Source: Pseudomonadota bacterium (GTDB lineage Bacteria > Pseudomonadota > Alphaproteobacteria > Micavibrionales > UBA2020). From it: 64,000 bases of DNA. This document shows positions 1 through 8,999 of the stretch, piece by piece; within the stretch, counting starts at the first letter, position 1; the number at the start of each line of letters is the position of its first letter. The DNA is taken from assembly GCA_021845905.1 (NCBI GenBank), contig JAJZVA010000004.1, positions 122,289 to 186,288 on the forward strand, in the 5' to 3' direction. The translations under genes and the position numbers were made by a program. The notes beneath the pieces are model-generated. The model worked only from the letters and a program-made list of their open reading frames with translations, did no database searches and was not told where the DNA came from.

Positions 1-1624
1 GTTCCGCGAAGACGAAGGCCCGACGGCGCACTGCGTCCGCCCCGAGCGCGTCGAGGCGTTCGAGAACATCTATTCCCCCACCGTCTACAACAAGGGCGCG
101 CAGCTCCTGCGCATGATGGAGACGATCATGGGCAGCGACAACTGGTACAAGGGCGTCAAGCACTACCTCGACAAGTTCGACGGCGAGGCGCGCATCGTCG
201 AGGACTTCGTCGCCGCGCTGGAGGAATATTCGGGCCGCGACCTTGCGCAGTTCTTCCGCTGGTACACGCAGGCGGGAACGCCGGAAATCTCTTACGACGG
301 CCGGTACGACGCCGCCGCCAAAACCTACACGCTGACGCTCAAGCAGCATCAGCCCGCGACGCCGGGCCAGCCCGCCTCTTCCAAGAAGCCGCTGCACATC
401 CCCGTGCGCCTCGGGCTGATCGCGCAAAGCGGCAAGGACATTCCGCTGAAGCTGCAAGGCGAGACGGCGGAGAGAAAAACAGATGTTTTCGATTTCACGG
501 AGAAAGAGCAGACCTTCGTCTTTGAAAACGTCTCCGGCCCGGTCGTGCCGTCGCTGTTCCGCGATTTTTCCGCGCCGGTCAAGGTGGTGACGCCCGTCTC
601 CGACGACGAGCTGATCTTCCGCATGAGCCACGATTCCGACCCCTTCAACCGCTTCGACGCCGGACAGCAGATGATGGCCAAGACCATGCGTCAGATGCTG
701 GAGGACCTCGACGCCGGAAAGCCTCTCGCGCTGCCGCCCGCCTTCACCGCGGCCTACGGCCTGATGCTCGCCGACGGCGCGGGCGCCGACCCTGCCTTCA
801 CCGCGCGCCTGCTCGGCCTGCCGCCTTTCACGCAGGACCTGAAGCAATACGATCCGCTCGCCGCGAAAACCGTCGCCGACTTCGTCAAAAAGACCCTCGC
901 CGCCGCGTTCGAGACGGAATTCAGGGAGCTCTACGCGCAAACGGCCATCCCGGCGGGCAAGCCCTTCAGCATCCATGACATGGGATGGCGCGATTTGCAC
1001 AACACCGCGCTCTCGTTCCTCTCGGCGCTCGAAACGCCCGCCGTCAAAGCCACGGCGCAAGCCCAATACGACGGCGCGGCGAACATGACGGAACGGCAGG
1101 GCGCGCTCGCCGCCCTCGCCCGCATGGGCGGCGCGGAAGCCGAAAAGGCGCTGGAAAGTTTCCATCAAAAATACCGCAACGACACCAACGTCATGGACAC
1201 GTGGCTCAGCCTCTCGGCATCCGCGGCGCAAGGCGATGCGATCGAGCGCGTGCGCGCGCTGATGAAGAGCGACGTCTTCGACATCACCAACCCCAACAAG
1301 GTGCGCGCGCTGCTCGGCGGCTTCACCGGCAACACGGCGGCCTTCCACAACAAGGATGGCTCGGGCTACAGGCTGCTGGCCGACGTCATCATCACCCTCA
1401 ACGGCGTCAACCCGCACACCGCGACGGGGATCATCCGCCCGCTCGCGCAGTTCCAGCGCTACGACGACGCGCGGCAGGAGCTGGTCATCGCCGAGCTGGA
1501 GCGCATCATGAAGACGCCGCAGCTCGACACGCAGATCAAGGACATCGTCGGCAAGGCGCTGGAGAGCGCCAGGCCGTCGCTCAAAGGAAAAACAAAAAGC
1601 TTCGACAAAAAACAGAAGCCGTAA
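1..1624 (+). CDS. pepN: Aminopeptidase N, C-terminal part (5' end outside window)
   Basis: The reading frame is open from base 2, so the gene begins upstream of the window. The first visible residues (FREDEGPTAH, then VYNKGAQLLRMM) match the segment after the zinc site of M1-family aminopeptidase N, including the conserved Tyr of the VYxKGA motif that stabilises the transition state. The HExxH zinc motif must lie upstream. The remainder of about 540 residues is the Ig-like and helical C-terminal domains of the long bacterial PepN type (DUF3458). The enzyme removes N-terminal residues from peptides in the cytoplasm. It converges on icd, with a shared terminator between them. This is ordinary chromosomal core sequence. 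Confidence 0.93.
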   Translation, partial: FREDEGPTAHCVRPERVEAFENIYSPTVYNKGAQLLRMMETIMGSDNWYKGVKHYLDKFDGEARIVEDFVAALEEYSGRDLAQFFRWYTQAGTPEISYDGRYDAAAKTYTLTLKQHQPATPGQPASSKKPLHIPVRLGLIAQSGKDIPLKLQGETAERKTDVFDFTEKEQTFVFENVSGPVVPSLFRDFSAPVKVVTPVSDDELIFRMSHDSDPFNRFDAGQQMMAKTMRQMLEDLDAGKPLALPPAFTAAYGLMLADGAGADPAFTARLLGLPPFTQDLKQYDPLAAKTVADFVKKTLAAAFETEFRELYAQTAIPAGKPFSIHDMGWRDLHNTALSFLSALETPAVKATAQAQYDGAANMTERQGALAALARMGGAEAEKALESFHQKYRNDTNVMDTWLSLSASAAQGDAIERVRALMKSDVFDITNPNKVRALLGGFTGNTAAFHNKDGSGYRLLADVIITLNGVNPHTATGIIRPLAQFQRYDDARQELVIAELERIMKTPQLDTQIKDIVGKALESARPSLKGKTKSFDKKQKP

Positions 1625-1640
1625 GAACCGCCGTTAAAAC

Positions 1641-1682
1641 AAAACCGGCCGCGACGCCTGAAAACGTCACGGCCGGTTTTTT
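1641..1682. terminator. Bidirectional terminator between pepN and icd
   Basis: The arms AAAACCGGCCG and CGGCCGGTTTT form a GC-rich stem with an A-run on the left and a T-run on the right. It lies 17 bases after the pepN stop and 20 bases after the convergent icd stop, so it can end both transcripts. Confidence 0.85.
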
Positions 1683-1702
1683 GCATCTAAAGCGCGCTGT
1701 TT

Positions 1703-2926
1703 TTAGGCGGCCTTGGTCATCGCCACGTTGAGGTTGGCGATCAGCTTGTCCATGAAGCCTTCGGTGGTGAGATACTTCTGGTCTTTGGAGACCAGTAGCG
1801 CCAGGTCTTTGGTCATGTCGCCCGCTTCGACGGTGGAAACGCAGACGTGCTCCAGCGTTTCGGCGAAGCGCACCACGTCCGGCGTATTGTCGAACTGGCC
1901 GCGGTATTTGAGGCCTTGCGTCCAGGCGAAGATGCTGGCGATCGGGTTGGTCGAGGTCGGCTTGCCCTGCTGGTGCTGGCGGTAGTGGCGCGTGACCGTG
2001 CCGTGCGCGGCTTCCGTCTCGACCGTCTTTCCGTCCGGCGTCAGCAGCACCGAGGTCATCAGCCCCAGCGAGCCGAAACCCTGCGCGATTGAGTCCGACT
2101 GCACGTCGCCGTCGTAGTTCTTGCACGCCCAGAGGAAGCCGCCTTCCCATTTCATCGCGCTCGCCACCATGTCGTCGATCAAGCGGTGCTCGTAAGTGAG
2201 GCCCGCCTTGGCGTATTTGTCCTTGAACTCCTTGTCGAACACGGCCTGAAAGATGTCCTTGAACTTGCCGTCGTAGGCCTTGAGGATGGTGTTCTTGGTC
2301 GACATATAAACGGGATATTTGCGCGCGAGGCCGTAATTGAGGCAGGCGCGGGCGAAGCCGGTGATGCTCTCGTCGGTGTTGTACATGCCCATGGCGACGC
2401 CGGGGCCGGCGAAATCGTGCACGTCCCAGGTTTGCGCCGCGCCGCCGTCTTTCGGCTCGAACACCAGCTTGACTTTCCCCGCGGCGGGCACCTTGATGTC
2501 GGTCGCCTTATATTGATCGCCGAAGGCGTGACGGCCGATGACGATCGGCTTCGTCCACGTGGTGACGAGGCGCGGGATGTTCTTGCAGATGATCGGCTCG
2601 CGGAAGACCGTGCCGTTGAGGATGTTGCGGATCGTGCCGTTGGGCGACTTCCACATTTTCTTGAGCTTGAATTCCTCGACGCGCGCCTCGTCGGGCGTGA
2701 TGGTCGCGCACTTGATGCCGACGCCGTATTTTTTGGTCTGCTCGGCGGCCTCGATGGTGATCTTGTCGTCGGTCTTGTCACGGTTTTCGATCGACAGGTC
2801 GCAGGAGACGAGCTCGATGTCGAGATAGGGCTTGATCATGCGGTCGATGATCATGTCCCAGATAATGCGGGTCATTTCATCGCCGTTCATTTCGACGACC
2901 GGGGTTTTTACTTTTATTCTTGTCAT
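1703..2926 (-). CDS. icd: NADP-dependent isocitrate dehydrogenase
   Basis: This 407-residue protein oxidises and decarboxylates isocitrate to 2-oxoglutarate with NADP in the TCA cycle. It begins [20 protein letters not shown] and contains [17 protein letters not shown], the Asp-rich metal/substrate region [11 protein letters not shown] and the coenzyme motif [11 protein letters not shown]. These mark the dimeric type found in Alphaproteobacteria and eukaryotic mitochondria rather than the E. coli type. Length is normal. The start ATG has GAAAGGAAAGAAAC just upstream as ribosome binding site. A 20-codon copy of its 5' end lies immediately upstream (see 2985-3047). Confidence 0.97.
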   Translation of the reverse strand: MTRIKVKTPVVEMNGDEMTRIIWDMIIDRMIKPYLDIELVSCDLSIENRDKTDDKITIEAAEQTKKYGVGIKCATITPDEARVEEFKLKKMWKSPNGTIRNILNGTVFREPIICKNIPRLVTTWTKPIVIGRHAFGDQYKATDIKVPAAGKVKLVFEPKDGGAAQTWDVHDFAGPGVAMGMYNTDESITGFARACLNYGLARKYPVYMSTKNTILKAYDGKFKDIFQAVFDKEFKDKYAKAGLTYEHRLIDDMVASAMKWEGGFLWACKNYDGDVQSDSIAQGFGSLGLMTSVLLTPDGKTVETEAAHGTVTRHYRQHQQGKPTSTNPIASIFAWTQGLKYRGQFDNTPDVVRFAETLEHVCVSTVEAGDMTKDLALLVSKDQKYLTTEGFMDKLIANLNVAMTKAA

Positions 2927-2984
2927 GTTTCTTTCCTTTCGTTAATGCCGCACGATGCGACGAAATGTTTCATACACCGGCAGC

Positions 2985-3047
2985 CTAAAGGGCTGCGTCA
3001 TCGCCGTTCATTTCGACGACCGGGGTTTTTACTTTTATTCCGCTCAT
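2985..3047 (-). pseudogene. Duplicated 5' end of icd (20-codon open frame)
   Basis: Reading leftwards from 3047, a frame starts ATG AGC GGA and then repeats icd codons 4 to 16 and part of 17 without change ([13 protein letters not shown]), before ending in a stop at 2985-2987. It has its own AGGAGAAG ribosome binding site. About 40 bp are identical to the real icd start 120 bp away. It is best read as the scar of a partial tandem duplication, possibly now acting as a short leader frame ahead of icd. Confidence 0.75.
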
Positions 3048-3057
3048 TTTTCTTCTC

Positions 3058-3660
3058 CTACTGGTTGAGTTTAAACTGGTTGTCCGGCTGCACGGAGGGC
3101 GGCGCGGCGGCGGAAGCGTCGTTTTCCGCATCGAGGGTCTTGTCGCGCAGGTTTTCCCACGCGTTCATCGCGGCGCGCGCCGCCGAGATGTCCTGATCCG
3201 AAAGCTTGTCTTTTTTCACGAGATTCTGCCGCGCCTGAATGACGTAACCCAGCGTGGCCGAGGCGTCTTTTCCGCTCTCCGCGCTGAAGCCGTCGATGGC
3301 GAGCGTGTACCACTGCCACGCCTTCTTCGGGTGACGATCGTGCTTCGCCATCGCCGCGAGGCGGATGAAGGCGTAATTCATGCCGTGCATGCCCGCGTCC
3401 TCGAACCACTTGCGCGCCTTCGTCCAGTTTTTCGGCAGGCCGTTTTTCTGCTTCTCGTACATGTCGCCGACGATGAACATCGCCCGCGTGTCGCCCTCCT
3501 GCGCGAGCTGGCGCATGCTCTCCATCGGCGGCGGCTCCTGCTTGTCGAGCGGAACGTGAACCGGATCCGGCATCGGCGGCAAATCGGCCAGCGCGCGCGG
3601 CGCAAGCGCGAAGGCCAGCGTCAGGGCAAGCAAAAATGCGAAAATGCGGCGTGTTGTCAT
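3058..3660 (-). CDS. Secreted Sel1-like repeat protein
   Basis: This 200-residue protein has a clear Sec signal peptide (MTTRRIFAFLLALTLAFALAPRA, cleavage near ALA-D). Residues about 50-145 resemble Sel1-like (TPR-type) repeats: AQEGDTRAMFIVGDMYEKQ, then KARKWFEDAGMHGMNYAFIRLA. Such repeats usually bind other proteins in the periplasm. The C-terminus is low-complexity (Ala, Pro, Gln). The start overlaps the stop of the upstream DUF2794 gene by 4 bases (ATGA), so the two are probably co-transcribed. The specific role is unknown. Confidence 0.75.
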   Translation of the reverse strand: MTTRRIFAFLLALTLAFALAPRALADLPPMPDPVHVPLDKQEPPPMESMRQLAQEGDTRAMFIVGDMYEKQKNGLPKNWTKARKWFEDAGMHGMNYAFIRLAAMAKHDRHPKKAWQWYTLAIDGFSAESGKDASATLGYVIQARQNLVKKDKLSDQDISAARAAMNAWENLRDKTLDAENDASAAAPPSVQPDNQFKLNQ

Positions 3661-3977
3661 GTCTGTTCTTCCAGAAAATCCAGAACCTCGCGCAGGCTCG
3701 TGCTACGCTTCAAGATCTCGCTCCCTGAATAAACAACATATTGCGCGGGCTTTATCAAGCTACGGGAGGAAATTTTTGTCACCGTATACAAGGGCTTTTC
3801 ATGACTGGAGCGGAAAATGGAAAACACCGCCATGTCCGGCAGGCTGTCGATCGCGTAATCGCGCCACGCGCCTTTTTGCACCCGCGCGCCGTAGACCGAA
3901 AGAATCTGGCTCAATTCGCTCCGGCTGAAGGTCGTCCTGCCGCCGAGGCGGAATTTGTCGCGGATATAGACCAGCAT
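3657..3977 (-). CDS. DUF2794 family protein
   Basis: The 106 residues match the alphaproteobacterial DUF2794 pattern: a FRLGGRTTFSRSELSQILSVYG start, the core GAWRDYAID, then AVFSIFRSSHEKPLYTV. Members are about 110-130 residues and have no established function. The gene leads a two-gene unit with the Sel1-repeat gene through an ATGA overlap. It supports the alphaproteobacterial assignment. Confidence 0.85.
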   Translation of the reverse strand: MLVYIRDKFRLGGRTTFSRSELSQILSVYGARVQKGAWRDYAIDSLPDMAVFSIFRSSHEKPLYTVTKISSRSLIKPAQYVVYSGSEILKRSTSLREVLDFLEEQT

Positions 3978-4113
3978 GCGTCATCCTTTGAAGGTAGATT
4001 TTAGGATGAACGCGGCTGTTTTGAAAGGAAAGTGTATGAACGATATGAAAATGAAAAGCGCGGGCCAAAGCCAACAGGCCAGGCGCAAAGCTTATGGCCG
4101 CTCATGATACCGG

Positions 4114-4314
4114 TCACGGCTTGGGATTTTTGAGCCTTCTGATCTCTTCTTCCAGACGCAGCTGGTTTTCGACGATCTCCACGCACAAATCCGCCAGAAT
4201 TTCCGCGTTCCTGCCATGGGTGGAGGCAAACACGTTTTCAGACCGGGCCATATCATTAAATATCCCCTTCACCCTTCGCGCATAGGTATACAAACCGTTT
4301 GTGTCTTTTATCAT
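4114..4314 (-). CDS. Small hypothetical protein
   Basis: A 66-residue protein beginning MIKDTNGLYTYARRV and ending in a charged helix (VENQLRLEEEIRRLKNPKP). The ATG at 4314 is chosen because GGGAGAAG lies 4-6 bases upstream. A longer frame beginning at 4359 has no good ribosome binding site. I recognise no family. It is the last chromosomal gene before the tRNA. Confidence 0.55.
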   Translation of the reverse strand: MIKDTNGLYTYARRVKGIFNDMARSENVFASTHGRNAEILADLCVEIVENQLRLEEEIRRLKNPKP

Positions 4315-4458
4315 TGCGCTTCTCCCGTTTATCGTCATAAATGAAAAATCATTTACCATATTGTTGTACTGCAGCGCTTTGATTCTGTAAAGTTAAATTT
4401 CGGAAAAAACGAAGACTTGACGCCATAGTGCCAAAGGTCTATAACCAGCCATCATTGA

Positions 4459-4535
<77 letters not shown>

Positions 4536-4536
4536 T

Positions 4537-4610
4537 CTTTTCAATGGGTTAGTAATCAATCCTTAAGCATCTTCTGTCATAATAGAGTTACCCAGTACTT
4601 GCCCAGTCAC
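4537..4610. promoter_or_regulatory. Left-end recombination arm of element 1
   Basis: In order: TTTCAATGGGTTA (shared with element 2), the element-specific inverted-repeat half CAATCCTTAAGCATCT (4557-4572; partner at 25643-25658), CTTCTGTCATAATA (shared with element 2), then two direct repeats, ACCCAGTA and GCCCAGTC, 11 bp apart (4590-4610). The same ACCCAGTA pair recurs inside the right end (25591-25610). Paired repeats inside both ends are what arm-type integrase binding sites look like. The int promoter must also lie here. Confidence 0.65.
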
Positions 4611-4640
4611 TGGCGTAAATCGCTTATAGGAGATGATTCT

Positions 4641-5918
4641 ATGGAGAGACAAGCTCAAGACATTCTCGGTGGCCGCGCCTACGTTTTTCAACGTGACGAC
4701 AGTAAATATTGGTACGCCGCCACATTCCTCAATGGCCAGAACTACCGTCATAGCACCAAAACAGACGATTTAGACCATGCCATCCACAATGCCGAAGAAT
4801 GGTATATGTCCATGCGCGGCAAAGCCGAGGCTGGTGTTCTGGAACAATCCCTTCATAGAGGATTGGAGCCGACTTTACGCGAAGTTGCCGACCAATTCAT
4901 GAAGGAATATAGCGTCCTGACCGAAGGCGAACGCAATCCGCGTTGGGTGCAGGGGCATGAAATCCGCTTGCGCGTCCATTTACTACCTTTTTTAGGCGAC
5001 CTCCCTATATCCAAGGTCGATTCCGGCAAAGTTCAGGAATACCGCGTCCATCGCATGACGCCGAAGGAAATCAAAAATCCCAATGCCGAGGACAATCGTC
5101 CACACGAGGCAGGTAAACTTCCGGCGGTCAAAACTCTGCACAATGAGATCGTGACTCTTCGTCTTGTCCTGAAAGCGGCCTTGCGCCGCCGTTTGATTGC
5201 GGGTTTGCCGGATTTGTCAGCGCCTTTCCGCAAAAACGGCAAGGTTTCGCACCGCGCATGGTTCAGCCCTATCGAGTATAAAGAACTCTACCAGTCCACC
5301 CGTAAGTATGCGAAAGAGGCGTTGCCGCATATTCGCTGGAGCGCCGAGCAGGTGCATGACTATGTGCTGTTCATGGCCAATACGGGTTTGCGCCCTGATG
5401 AGGCCAAAAACCTGCAACACCGTGATATTGAAATCGTCCACGATGATGACACGGACGAAACTATTCTGGTGATCGAAGTGCGCGGTAAACGCGGGGTGGG
5501 CTATTGCAAGAGTACCCCTATGGCCGTTAAGCCGTATCAACGCCTTTTGAACAGGTCAAAACCCAAGAAGTTTTTGAAAGCTGGACAGTCAGATAAGCCT
5601 CAGCCCTCCGACTCCGTTTTTCCCGGAAGCTATATCAAGCTCTTCAATAACCTTCTGGATAGGAACAAGCTTAAATATGATCGTGATAATCAACCTCGCA
5701 CGGCCTATAGCCTGCGCCATACTTATATTTGCCTGCGATTGATGGAAGGAGCAGACGTTTACCAGCTTGCTAAAAACTGCCGAACATCCGTTGAAATGAT
5801 CGAAAAGCACTATGCCGCCCATATCAAGAATATGCTTGATGCTGGTCTGATTAACGTCAGAAAATCCAAGAAAACATCAAAAGTAAAAAGTGACGAAGGT
5901 GAAGAAGCGGATTTGTGA
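4641..5918 (+). CDS. Tyrosine recombinase (integrase) of element 1
   Basis: A 425-residue site-specific recombinase. Residues 1-60 form an arm-binding-type N-terminal domain (ILGGRAYVFQRDDSKYWYAATF). A SAM-like core-binding domain follows (EVADQFMKEY ... LRVHLLPFLGDLPI). The catalytic domain has TGLRPDE (Arg I), SLRHTYI (His-x-x-Arg box region) and IEKHYAAH (nucleophilic Tyr). The ATG at 4641 has AGGAG 8 bases upstream; an upstream TTG frame at 4599 is not needed. It is closest to the element 2 integrase, consistent with both using the same tRNA. A terminator follows at 6031. Confidence 0.93.
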   Translation: MERQAQDILGGRAYVFQRDDSKYWYAATFLNGQNYRHSTKTDDLDHAIHNAEEWYMSMRGKAEAGVLEQSLHRGLEPTLREVADQFMKEYSVLTEGERNPRWVQGHEIRLRVHLLPFLGDLPISKVDSGKVQEYRVHRMTPKEIKNPNAEDNRPHEAGKLPAVKTLHNEIVTLRLVLKAALRRRLIAGLPDLSAPFRKNGKVSHRAWFSPIEYKELYQSTRKYAKEALPHIRWSAEQVHDYVLFMANTGLRPDEAKNLQHRDIEIVHDDDTDETILVIEVRGKRGVGYCKSTPMAVKPYQRLLNRSKPKKFLKAGQSDKPQPSDSVFPGSYIKLFNNLLDRNKLKYDRDNQPRTAYSLRHTYICLRLMEGADVYQLAKNCRTSVEMIEKHYAAHIKNMLDAGLINVRKSKKTSKVKSDEGEEADL

Positions 5919-6030
5919 AAGCAGGGAGGCAGATGCCCCCTGACAAATCCGCCTAAAAGGAGAGGTTCAGCCTCTCCCTAAAAGCGCCCGCACAGGCGGG
6001 TAAGTCATAAGCGGCAAAGGCCGCGATTAA

Positions 6031-6074
6031 AAAAAGAACAAGCGCGTGTATTGCACGCGCTTGTTCTTTTATCA
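6031..6074. terminator. Terminator between int and the small reverse gene
   Basis: A long perfect stem, AAGAACAAGCGCGTG / CACGCGCTTGTTCTT, with A-run and T-run flanks. It separates the rightward int from the leftward 61-aa gene. Elements 2 and 3 have a hairpin in the same place. Confidence 0.85.
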
Positions 6075-6082
6075 CTGGATTG

Positions 6083-6268
6083 TTACAGCCACTGCATTTT
6101 GCGACGGAGGAGTTCGTGGCGGATAAGATCGACGTTTGCCGATTTGACCGGACACTTTGGCACGGAGCGGTGCATCCGCGCCATGTCGTTGAGTAGGCGG
6201 ATGTATTCGACGTACAGTTCCGCGTCCGTGAAATATTCGAGGTCTTCGAGGGTGATAAGGTTTGTCAT
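6083..6268 (-). CDS. Conserved small element protein (61 aa), copy 1
   Basis: MTNLITLEDLEYFTDAELYV begins a 61-residue, mostly helical, charged protein. The start at 6268 has AGGAGAAAAATC upstream. Homologues sit at the same place in element 2 (27538-27735) and element 3 (56751-56948). They share I-T-x-x-x-L-E, a central LLNDMAR/ILTDLTR helix, a CP-x-x-x-x near the middle and a basic C-terminus. I do not recognise the family. Position next to int, opposite strand and small size would suit a recombination directionality factor or regulator, but that is inference only. Confidence 0.75.
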   Translation of the reverse strand: MTNLITLEDLEYFTDAELYVEYIRLLNDMARMHRSVPKCPVKSANVDLIRHELLRRKMQWL

Positions 6269-6344
6269 GATTTTTCTCCTATGTTCTGGCCGTAAACTGC
6301 TCACGGCCTCATGACCGAACAAAAGCGTCGCGTATCGCCCAGCC

Positions 6345-6400
6345 GCACCCCGGCGGAACGCAGTGGAGAAGCTCTGAAAGGGCTTGCGGCGCAGGGGCGA
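6345..6400 (-). promoter_or_regulatory. Conserved hairpin upstream of the small gene, copy 1
   Basis: The sequence GGAACGCAGTGGAGAAGC is followed by a stem around AGCTCT/AGGGCT and then TTGCG. The same block occurs at 27814-27850 and 57030-57066, upstream of the homologous small genes. The inner stem differs between copies but stays paired (AGCCTT/AAGGCT in copy 2, AGCCCT/AGGGCT in copy 3). It is therefore likely structured or bound by a regulator. Confidence 0.6.
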
Positions 6401-6719
6401 ACAGATGCTACGGTCAATGATCGAAGGACGTGCCGGATGCGGGCGGAGGGAGTAAAAACCTCATTGATACAAAACACTCAGCTACCGGAATCCCTCGAAG
6501 CAGCGATAACACGGGCACCGGAGTTCGGACTTCATGCCGCACCATAGCGGGCAATCGGCGCGTTGTTTTGTCTGACAGGCTTGTAGCTCTGGCGCAATCG
6601 GCAGGGGTTTTTCCGCCTCGTTCTCGTCTGGAGAACGGAGGTATCCTGTTTTGCAGCGTCTATTTTCCAGTGCTGTCTGCGTTCATCTCCTTTAAATATC
6701 TCGCATCCCCTTCGTGCAT
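6401..6719. other. Non-coding stretch, no gene seen
   Basis: About 320 bp between the conserved hairpin and the leader. I see no convincing coding frame with a ribosome binding site, no tRNA and no clear repeat. It is not present in the corresponding place in elements 2 and 3. Confidence 0.5.
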
Positions 6720-6900
6720 GTTGCGCGCCCCTGCCATACGCGGGCGCTTCTCGCGTCAACAGGAAAATCGGTTCCCTCGCCTACCATGCAATGCTCCTGA
6801 CCGTCGCATTGCATCCCCCAATTTTCCTGTATGACGCTGCGCCCGCTGCTGGCCTGTCGGAGGCGTCGCCCGAAAGGGTATTGCAACAAAAGGAGATACG
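6720..6900 (+). ncRNA. Structured leader, copy 1 (before the 73-aa gene and parB)
   Basis: A long hairpin is formed by arms at 6753-6771 and 6818-6837 (GCGTCA/TGACGC, then ACAGGAAAAT/ATTTTCCTGT, one bulged base, one C-A mismatch). The loop holds a second stem, ATGCAATG/CATTGCAT. A conserved GGAGGCGTCGCCCGAAAGGG segment follows, then AAAGGAGA and the start codon. Three more copies precede genes at 9177, 28418 and 57398, with compensatory stem changes. It may be an RNA regulator or a folded single-strand promoter used on DNA entry. Confidence 0.65.
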
Positions 6901-6903
6901 AAA

Positions 6904-7125
6904 ATGGCCACTGCATCTGAAAACCAACCCGCAAAGGCCAAACAGGTTCCCGACTTCTATATCTTCGAGAACGCTGCCAACGGCGTAAAATCCGGCAAGC
7001 CCGCCGGAGCCGCTTTCGCCCACAAGACAGGCAAAGGGTTCACCTTCCTGATCGCCGGTAAACGCTATGCGGCCTTCCCGCCGAAAGCCAGAACCGCCGT
7101 GCAACCCGTAACAGGAGAGAACTAA
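6904..7125 (+). CDS. Conserved small protein (73 aa), FPPK type, copy 1
   Basis: After a low-complexity N-terminus (MATASENQPAKAKQ) comes a compact domain: DFYIFENAANG, GAAFAHKTGKGFTFLIAGKRY and AAFPPKA. The 61-aa protein at 28418 in element 2 has the same domain (FYIF, GAAFRHSKSNGFNVLIGNTRY, VAFPPK). The stop overlaps the parB-like start by 1 base (TAATG), so they are translated together. I recognise no named family. It sits behind the structured leader among genes that act early in a new host. AAAGGAGATACGAAA precedes the start. Confidence 0.8.
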   Translation: MATASENQPAKAKQVPDFYIFENAANGVKSGKPAGAAFAHKTGKGFTFLIAGKRYAAFPPKARTAVQPVTGEN

Positions 7126-8900
7126 TGACTGACATTATAAATATCCCCCTCAATAAACTGACCCTCTGGACGGGTAACGTCCGCAAGGTCAGGGATAAAG
7201 CGGGCATCGACGCGCTGGCGGCCAGCATCAAAGCCCACGGGTTGCAGCAAAATCTTGTTGTCCGCAAGGAGGGCAAGACGTTTGCCGTCGTCGCCGGAGG
7301 CAGACGGCTGAAAGCCTTGCAACTGCTCGCAAAATCCGGTGATATTCAGCAGGCAACGCACGCTGTTCCCTGCCGCATCACGGAAGCTGAAAACGCCACG
7401 GAGCTGAGTCTTGCCGAGAACGTCATGCGCGCAGATATGCACCCCGCAGACCAGTTCGAGGCCTTCCGCGCCTTGGCAGATGATGGTTTGCCTGTGGCGG
7501 ATATCGCTGCCCGTTTCGGATGTAGCGCAGGGCATATCCAGAAACTGCTCAAACTTGCCCGCGTCAGCCCGAAAATCATCAAAGCGTATCGTAATAATAG
7601 TTTAACGCTGGAATGTGTTATGGCTTTCACCGTGACGGACGATCACGCGGCGCAGGAGAAAGTGCTGGCCGGGTTCGACGCGGAGCGTAACGACGCCCGC
7701 GATATCCGCGCCGCCCTGACAGAGGGCGCTATCGCCGCGACCAACAAGCGCGTGAAATTCGTCACCCTCAAAGCCTACGAAAAGGCGGGAGGCGCGTTGA
7801 ACCGCGATTTGTTCAGCGACAGCGTGTATATTGAAGACACATCCTTGCTGGAAAGGCTTGTGGCTGAAAAACTTGAGCGGAAATCCGCTTCTGTCCGCGC
7901 CGAAGGCTGGAAATGGCTGGAAATCATCCCTGACTTCGGGTATCAAGACAGTACCGGATACAAGCGTATCTATCCCGAACCTGTTCCTCTGACGAAGAGC
8001 AAGCAGCAAAATCTTGATAAGCTGCAAGCGGAATATGATGCTCTGAATGACGTCTGGAGCGAGTCCGACGCGCCGGATGCGCCGGAACGTCTTGACGAAT
8101 TGGAGCAACTGATCTCCGCTATCGAAGACCGTGACGGCATCTGGGCGCCGGAGCAAAAATCCATAGCGGGAGCCGTGATCTCCATCGATTATGATGGCGA
8201 GATAAAAATCGAACGCGGCTATGTCAAACCTGACGATGTGCCGAAACAGCCTAAAAAGGTAAAAACAGGCGAACAGCCTGCCGGTCTCTCTGCTGCTTTG
8301 GTCGAAAGCCTGACGGCGCACAGATCAGCGGCACTTGCCGCAACCCTGCTGGACGCGCCGGACATCGGGCTTGCGACTGTCGTTTATGCACTGGTGCTGG
8401 AGATATTCAGCCACCGGCAGGACACGGTGCTGGAAGTTTCCGGTAAAAACCAGTCTCTGCATCGCGTGGAAGGTTCTGTTGCTTTTCAGCGACTTGAACA
8501 AGCACGCGAGAACTGGGGTCAGCGTATCCCCGGCACGCCTGACGATATCTGGACATGGTGCCTTGAGCAGGATCAAGCCGTTCTGCTCGATCTCCTGACT
8601 TTCTGTGCTGCCTGCACGGTCAATGCGGTACAGAGAAAACCCGACCGCCCGGATTGTGCACGGCTGGAACATGCCCGCAAACTTGGCGGGGCGCTCGCCC
8701 TCGACATGAAGGCATGGTTTACGCCTACTGCGGATAATTATTTTAGCCGCGTCAGCAAGCCGCAAATATTCGATGCTCTGACAGCCGCACGCAAGCAGCC
8801 GTCTGCGCCCGCGTGGGAGAAGCTCAAGAAGGCCGAACTGGCTCTTCTTGCAGAGCGCGAAACTGCCGGTACGGGCTGGTTGCCGGATATTCTCCGGTAA
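7125..8900 (+). CDS. ParB-like nuclease-domain protein
   Basis: A 591-residue protein. Residues about 5-105 are a ParB/Sulfiredoxin-type N-terminal domain: NVRKVRDKAGIDALAASIKAHGLQ, then VVAGGRRLKAL (the conserved GxRR) and LAENVMRADMHPADQFEAF. A KorB-type helix-turn-helix follows (VADIAARFGCSAGHIQKLLKLARVSPKIIKAYR, about 125-160). The long C-terminal half has no domain I can name. Such large ParB-like proteins are common on alphaproteobacterial plasmids and integrative elements, usually without parA, as here. AGGAGAGA precedes the ATG. It may help maintenance or act on DNA after entry; the exact role is unknown. Confidence 0.85.
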   Translation: MTDIINIPLNKLTLWTGNVRKVRDKAGIDALAASIKAHGLQQNLVVRKEGKTFAVVAGGRRLKALQLLAKSGDIQQATHAVPCRITEAENATELSLAENVMRADMHPADQFEAFRALADDGLPVADIAARFGCSAGHIQKLLKLARVSPKIIKAYRNNSLTLECVMAFTVTDDHAAQEKVLAGFDAERNDARDIRAALTEGAIAATNKRVKFVTLKAYEKAGGALNRDLFSDSVYIEDTSLLERLVAEKLERKSASVRAEGWKWLEIIPDFGYQDSTGYKRIYPEPVPLTKSKQQNLDKLQAEYDALNDVWSESDAPDAPERLDELEQLISAIEDRDGIWAPEQKSIAGAVISIDYDGEIKIERGYVKPDDVPKQPKKVKTGEQPAGLSAALVESLTAHRSAALAATLLDAPDIGLATVVYALVLEIFSHRQDTVLEVSGKNQSLHRVEGSVAFQRLEQARENWGQRIPGTPDDIWTWCLEQDQAVLLDLLTFCAACTVNAVQRKPDRPDCARLEHARKLGGALALDMKAWFTPTADNYFSRVSKPQIFDALTAARKQPSAPAWEKLKKAELALLAERETAGTGWLPDILR

Positions 8901-8999
8901 TCTGCCGATAGCCGCAAGGCACTCCATAACGCCGGTTGTTCACGCGACCGGCGTTATCTTTTTATTGAACGCCCCTTCAGCATCGTTCTGACCCCTTTT

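Noticed and set aside
2186..3196. Long rightward open frame opposite icd
   Set aside because: It is the antisense of a highly conserved core gene; high-GC codon bias keeps the reverse frame open, and the product resembles no protein family.
4599..4640. TTG start for the element 1 integrase (and the equivalent TTG at 25767 in element 2)
   Set aside because: These codons lie within the direct repeats of the recombination arm, have no ribosome binding site, and ATGs with AGGAG follow 42 bases later in both.
6532..6759. Reverse-strand frame between the small gene and leader 1
   Set aside because: No ribosome binding site, no homologue in elements 2 or 3 at this position, and it runs into the structured leader.
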